From Lachnospiraceae bacterium 3-1 (GTDB lineage Bacteria; Bacillota; Clostridia; Lachnospirales; Lachnospiraceae): a stretch of DNA of 64,000 nt. Of this stretch, positions 59,977 through 64,000 are shown in pieces. The notes under the pieces are model-generated. The model ran no database searches, was not told the DNA's origin, and worked only from the letters and a program-made list of their open reading frames with translations. The position numbers were made by a program, and so were the translations under genes. Location: assembly GCA_000403255.2 (NCBI GenBank), contig KE159595.1, positions 1 to 64,000 on the forward strand. The letters run 5' to 3'. Position 1 is the first letter of the stretch. Every line of letters starts with the position of its first letter.

Positions 59977-62900
59977 ATGGACAGAGGATACCTTGTTTCA
60001 AAGAAATACCATGAAATCTCCATACTGGCGGGGGAAACCGCAAGGCAGGTGTCTAAGAACGGGAGGGAATGGGCAAAATACCTGACAACTGCCGCAAGGC
60101 TGTACCGATACCCGTTTGAGGATCAGATGCTGATCTACGCACAGAGGCCGGGGGCCACAGCCTGTGCCACTATGGAAACATGGAATGAAAAAATGTTCTG
60201 CTGGGTGAACCGTGGGGCAAAGGGGATCGCCCTTTTTGACCGGGACAGCGAGCGCCCCAGGCTGAAATATGTTTTTGACGTGTCGGACGTGCATAAGGCA
60301 AGGCGGATCGGGAAAGACCCGTATCTGTGGGAACTGCGGGAGGAACACAAGGGCGCTGTGCTGGCGCAGCTTGAGAAGACCTACGGCGAAACGAATAAAA
60401 ATAATCCTTTTGAGGGCAGGCTCATAGAGATTGCCAGGAGGATTGCGGAAGATTATTACGGGGAGATTATGCAGGATATGTCCTACGCCAAGGAGGGCAG
60501 CTTCTTAGAGGAACTTGACGAGCTGAACGTGGGGCTGCGGCTTCGGGAAACACTCTCCGCAAGCATCGCATACACCCTGTTATCCCGGTGCGGCGCTGAC
60601 ATGGATTTCTGGAAGGACGAACTGAATTTTGACTATATCAGTGAGTTTAACACTTCAATGGCATTATCTGTCATTGGGAACGCAACTACGGATATGTGTA
60701 AGCCAGTCCTCATGGAGATCGGGAGGACGGTTGCCGCTTATGACCGCCAGATGGCACGGCAGAAAGCCGCAGATAAGGCGAGGGAGAGGACGGACGGGGC
60801 GCAGGCCGCCGCTGAAAAAAATCCTGAAAAAGTGCTTGCAAATGAACCGGAACCACGCTATAATGCTTTAAAGCGTGAAAGCGAAAACGAACCACAAATT
60901 GATACAGACACCAACCACATAGAAACGGAGGGCATTACGCATGGAACTGACATACGAGAAGAACGGGGATTACCTGATACCCAACCTAATTCCGGACAGC
61001 GAGCCGGAGGAGCCGCTGACCAAGTACGGGCTGATGCGGAAGAATTACCTGAAGGAACACCGGAGGGGGATTTACAGCGGGCTTCTGATGGAGGGCAGGC
61101 TGAAAGCGCACTGCCTGGAGATACAGAGGCAGGCGGAGGAAAGGATGGACTTCCTGACAGAGCAGATGGCGAAAGCCGAGGGAGTGGACGAAGCGCTGAA
61201 AGCGTCCGATCAGATGAAATGGGTGGCGAAGATGAACGGCATCAGGCACTCGGCAGAGGAAACCGTACTGACGGAGCTGGTCTACAGCCTTTAACCAGCG
61301 AAGCACAACCGAATAAGGAAACAGAAAAGCCGGATGATGGAGAGGATTCATTGTCCGGCTCTTTTTTGGATAACCTGGATTTTGCGGAAAAGGCGATGGA
61401 GGTTCAGAAAGGGGTTTTATGCTCTGACGATTTCCTTATCCATAAAAGGCCGGAGATAGCGGGATATTTCGCAGCAGAGCCGGACGCAAGCCTGCAAACG
61501 GAATATTTTAAGAACTGCTTCCATTTTAATACCTATTACGGGTATGAGGCGGCGGGCATTCCTGTCGGTTTTTATGCCAATGAGGAAGGGATTCACATCA
61601 ACATGACCGGAAAACCGGGTGTGGAGAATGAAACCCATATATCATGGGAGGATGCCCGTTTCTTTGTCAATTCCTATATGGAGGATGATGTATACCTGCT
61701 TCCGGGGGAAAAGGCGGAACAGATTGATACGAATGGGATGTATCAGCAGCTTGATTTATTTTCCCTGTTCTCGGAGCAGGTGGGCAGTATCGCCATGAAG
61801 GAGGCGGAGGAAGGCATTCTTCCGGCAGAGAAGGCAGGCCCCGGACAGCCAAAGGCAGCGTTTCCACAGGAGCAGGTTGACACAATCCTGCGCAGCGGGG
61901 GCGGCAGGGATGACAGCCGCAAGCGCATTTATGCCAAGTACCAGCAGGGCAAGATGCCGGAGGAAATGGCGGAATTTCTCAAAAAGGAATACGGCACTAC
62001 CGGGAAAGGCTTTGAGTTTGAGGGAAAACAGGTAGCTGTGTGGTTTGACGGCCAGGGAATGCGTGTCGGAAAGGGTACGTCTGCGATGGAGAATCCGGCG
62101 CTTACAATGGACTGGAAAGAGATTGAAGCACAGATACGCTCCCAGGTGGAAAACGGCTCTTATATGGGCGCAAATGAAGCCTACCTTGTGGACGAGGTGG
62201 AGCGTGGGCGGATTGCCAATTTTACGGCATATTTTTTCTATGATGGCATGGGGGAAATGCCGGAGGAAATCTTTGAGAAAGTCGGGAACCGCTCGGATGC
62301 CCATGAAAGAATGGTGGAGCTTTTATCCTCGCCAGAGGGGATTGACCTTGTTGCTTCCCACATGGATAAAGCACTGGAGCAGCTTGAAAGCGGCGAGAAA
62401 AAGCTGCGTTTCCGTTCTGTTATGCCCAAAGAGGAACTCAGGGCAGAGCTTGACAACCTGCTTTTACAGAAGAAAACATTCCCGGTATCTGACCATGTGG
62501 AAGTGAAGAAAGAGGATTTTATCACGCAGGACGAGATAGACCACAGGCTCGGCAGGGGGAGCAGCTTTGAACACGGCTCTTTCCGTATCTATGACTATTT
62601 CATGGAGGGGCATGGCAGCAAGGAAGCGGCGGCTTTTTTGAAAAAGGAATACGGGATCGGCGGCAGTACCCATGCGCTCGCCGGGGCTGACCACAGTTAT
62701 GAGAACCATGACGGGAAAGGCATCCGCCTGGAAAAAGGCAGCATCATGGAGCCTTACACAAAGGTGCTGTTGCCGTGGAAAGCGGTAGAGAAGCGTATCC
62801 GCAAACTTATCCAGGAAGATAAATATTTATCCCCAAAGGGCAAGGAAGCCTATGCAGAATACAAAGAGGAACAGGCGCAAAAAGAGCTTGAAAAAGCGCT

Positions 62901-64000
62901 GGCAAAGATAGAGCGTGACACAAAGGTTTCCTGCAAGGATGCCATTGACAGGGCTATCGCAGAGAATTTTGACGGACACCGTCTGCCAAAGGCAACGGCG
63001 GAGGGCGTTATCCGGGAATATGGCATAGAGCGTGTAAGCTATGTGCTTGCGAATACCGTCATGCACCGTAGTCAGGAAGAACGCATTTCCCCGGAGAATA
63101 AGGAATGGGCAAAGTCCATTGAACCGTATGCTATGTATGAGAGCCGGGATATAGTCGCCGCTTCCCACCCTGCCGTGCTGAACGGCTTCATCAACCAGGC
63201 AAGGAGATATATTGAGCGTGAGAAAGCGCTTGCGGCTCAGATCGAAGCAGAACGGGAGCAGACGCAGGAGGATGTGCTGGAGATTGCGGAAGGAGAATTA
63301 GAGTGGCACATCATACATGAGGCGGATGACGATAACGGACAGCCGGCACAGTGGAGCGCAAAGCTGCCGAATGGGGATTTTCTTTGGATTGACAAAGAAA
63401 CGGAAGGGTATGCCCTGTATGACACCCACGATACGGACGCAAGCCCGGTTTCCGTTTCGGAAACACTGGACGGGGCAAAGGAAAGTGGGGAAGATTACGC
63501 TTTAGATTCTGCCAATGCGGAAGAAATGGAGAAAACCACGGTTGCGTTGGAATCCTCAGAGGATTTTGCAGAACCGGCGATAGGATTTTATACCCACCAG
63601 TATGCGGACGGAAGGGAGGGAGTGCGTTACCGGCTTGTGACAACGGCGGAGGACGGGCTTCTGATACCTTATCCGGAGCATGGCCGATTTTTTATCAACC
63701 GGGAGTTGGCGCAGGAGTACATAGAGAATCACATAGATTTGATTGATGTGATTGGATATGATGATATGGTATTCCAGTCCATGCAGAAGCAGAGCCAGTA
63801 TAAAAGAGAACAGACACAGAAAGAAACTTCTGGACATGATGTCCAGAAGTCCGGCGAACCGATTTCCATTGACGGACAGGAGTGCGTAAAGGTGGATGAA
63901 TGGAATGCCGGGGATAACATATATGTCGTTGGCAATTCCGTGGAGGACAGCGATTTCTTCTATGCGTCGGTAAATGGGAAGGACTTTTTTGAGTATGACC
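59977..64000 (+). CDS. Giant SNF2/N6-methylase-type ICE protein, N-terminal part
   Basis: The frame starts at ATG 59977 after AAGGAGGGTGCGG and remains open to the window end (1341 codons). The first 250 residues (WAKYLTTAARLYRYPFEDQM, then CWVNRGAKGIALFDRD) are the N-terminal ArdC/SNF2-associated domain. A disordered linker of about 120 codons (60941-61294) has the tnpV gene in another frame. Then come repeated units of the YodL/DUF4316-like kind (MPEEMAEFLKKEYGTTGKGF, GSKEAAAFLKKEYGIGGSTH). Family members continue with a methylase and a SNF2 helicase; that part is outside. Proposed roles include anti-restriction. Confidence 0.85.
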   Translation, partial: MDRGYLVSKKYHEISILAGETARQVSKNGREWAKYLTTAARLYRYPFEDQMLIYAQRPGATACATMETWNEKMFCWVNRGAKGIALFDRDSERPRLKYVFDVSDVHKARRIGKDPYLWELREEHKGAVLAQLEKTYGETNKNNPFEGRLIEIARRIAEDYYGEIMQDMSYAKEGSFLEELDELNVGLRLRETLSASIAYTLLSRCGADMDFWKDELNFDYISEFNTSMALSVIGNATTDMCKPVLMEIGRTVAAYDRQMARQKAADKARERTDGAQAAAEKNPEKVLANEPEPRYNALKRESENEPQIDTDTNHIETEGITHGTDIREERGLPDTQPNSGQRAGGAADQVRADAEELPEGTPEGDLQRASDGGQAESALPGDTEAGGGKDGLPDRADGESRGSGRSAESVRSDEMGGEDERHQALGRGNRTDGAGLQPLTSEAQPNKETEKPDDGEDSLSGSFLDNLDFAEKAMEVQKGVLCSDDFLIHKRPEIAGYFAAEPDASLQTEYFKNCFHFNTYYGYEAAGIPVGFYANEEGIHINMTGKPGVENETHISWEDARFFVNSYMEDDVYLLPGEKAEQIDTNGMYQQLDLFSLFSEQVGSIAMKEAEEGILPAEKAGPGQPKAAFPQEQVDTILRSGGGRDDSRKRIYAKYQQGKMPEEMAEFLKKEYGTTGKGFEFEGKQVAVWFDGQGMRVGKGTSAMENPALTMDWKEIEAQIRSQVENGSYMGANEAYLVDEVERGRIANFTAYFFYDGMGEMPEEIFEKVGNRSDAHERMVELLSSPEGIDLVASHMDKALEQLESGEKKLRFRSVMPKEELRAELDNLLLQKKTFPVSDHVEVKKEDFITQDEIDHRLGRGSSFEHGSFRIYDYFMEGHGSKEAAAFLKKEYGIGGSTHALAGADHSYENHDGKGIRLEKGSIMEPYTKVLLPWKAVEKRIRKLIQEDKYLSPKGKEAYAEYKEEQAQKELEKALAKIERDTKVSCKDAIDRAIAENFDGHRLPKATAEGVIREYGIERVSYVLANTVMHRSQEERISPENKEWAKSIEPYAMYESRDIVAASHPAVLNGFINQARRYIEREKALAAQIEAEREQTQEDVLEIAEGELEWHIIHEADDDNGQPAQWSAKLPNGDFLWIDKETEGYALYDTHDTDASPVSVSETLDGAKESGEDYALDSANAEEMEKTTVALESSEDFAEPAIGFYTHQYADGREGVRYRLVTTAEDGLLIPYPEHGRFFINRELAQEYIENHIDLIDVIGYDDMVFQSMQKQSQYKREQTQKETSGHDVQKSGEPISIDGQECVKVDEWNAGDNIYVVGNSVEDSDFFYASVNGKDFFEYD
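60941..61294 (+). CDS. tnpV: TnpV-family protein encoded out of frame inside the SNF2-type gene
   Basis: 117 residues in the +1 frame relative to the giant gene, with its own CGGAGGG site 8 bases before ATG. NGDYLIPNLIPDSEPEEPLT, then YGLMRKNYLKEHRRGIYSGL, EERMDFLTEQMAKAEGVDEA and MNGIRHSAEETVLTELVYSL match the stand-alone TnpV at 23040 through the whole length. The host frame over the same bases encodes a low-complexity Gly/Asp/Glu/Arg linker. TnpV function is unknown. Confidence 0.85.
   Translation: MELTYEKNGDYLIPNLIPDSEPEEPLTKYGLMRKNYLKEHRRGIYSGLLMEGRLKAHCLEIQRQAEERMDFLTEQMAKAEGVDEALKASDQMKWVAKMNGIRHSAEETVLTELVYSL
63827..63849. repeat. 23-bp palindrome, copy 3 (in the SNF2-type gene)
   Basis: Same arms as at 1755 and 44108, centre TGA. 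It encodes TSGHDVQK in frame. Confidence 0.9.

Larger units (their letters stand above)
1..64000 (+). mobile_element. ICE backbone (Tn1549/CTn-like), partial at both ends
   Basis: The window carries a syntenic conjugation module: virD4, maff2, a VirB6-like channel protein, PrgI, VirB4, a CD1108-like peptidoglycan hydrolase, DUF4315, DUF4366, topB and a giant SNF2/methylase gene, all on the + strand with short spacers or overlaps. This gene order is typical of Tn1549-type conjugative elements of Clostridia. Neither end of the ICE, nor its integrase, lies in the window. At least five insertions (a group II intron, stacked IMEs in maff2, an IS, and IME4) interrupt it. The family assignment is from recognised protein families, not from a database comparison. 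Confidence 0.8.

Noticed and set aside
1-64000. tRNA or rRNA genes, or a CRISPR array.
   Set aside because: None of the conserved signatures was recognised when reading both strands, but no covariance search could be run.

Overview
This window is most likely from a gut Firmicute of class Clostridia (Lachnospiraceae or Ruminococcaceae type). That call rests on the gene families: a Tn1549/CTn-like type IV secretion module, TnpV and TnpW proteins, DUF3847, DUF4315 and DUF4366 proteins and large serine recombinases, plus strong AGGAGG ribosome sites. Nothing outside mobile DNA is visible, so the host genus is not determined.

Layout. One integrative conjugative element (ICE) forms the backbone, read left to right: the 3' end of virD4 holding a group II intron (1-1751), maff2 (2035-2165, continuing at 37107-37191), virB6-like, prgI, virB4 (37195-40959), a radical SAM gene, a DNA methylase, a CD1108-like double-hydrolase protein, DUF4315, DUF4366, topB, a second methylase, two small genes and the start of a giant SNF2/methylase protein that runs off the window. 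Almost every second backbone gene has been hit by another element. maff2 is split by about 34.9 kb of stacked mobilizable elements. The radical SAM gene is split by a 1304-bp ISAzo13-like insertion sequence flanked by a TAA duplication. topB is split by a 7.5-kb mobilizable element (IME4) inside its conserved TDAGREGE codons.

The maff2 stack. IME1 (2166 to about 11553) and IME2 (13453-22644) are close relatives: long inverted repeat, cargo slot, sigma-like gene, HTH gene, second cargo slot, mobC, mobP-type relaxase, cysteine-rich VLP protein, replication initiator, DnaC-like loader, tnpW, serine recombinase. IME1 is decaying (frameshift, nonsense codon, truncated and chimeric recombinase). 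IME2 looks intact and sits in a second virD4-maff2 remnant. Segment 22.7-27.6 kb carries tnpV broken by a MITE-like repeat, two XRE regulators, a SymE-type pair and a four-gene metabolic cargo. IME3 (about 28.1-37.1 kb) carries a MOBQ relaxase, a CHC2 primase, a VapE/D5-like ATPase and its own serine recombinase.

How the parts work together. The backbone supplies the mating channel (VirB4, VirB6, PrgI, the peptidase/NlpC protein, VirD4). The IMEs supply relaxases, origins and recombinases and would travel through that channel. Breaks in maff2, topB and virD4 (virD4 is restored if the intron splices) may limit the ICE itself until the insertions excise. The strongest non-gene signals are a TnpV gene read out of frame inside the SNF2 gene, three copies of a 23-bp palindrome (two inside genes encoding the same peptide), a triplet of 29-bp palindromes, two matching MOBQ-type oriT hairpins, and iteron-like arrays inside rep genes.
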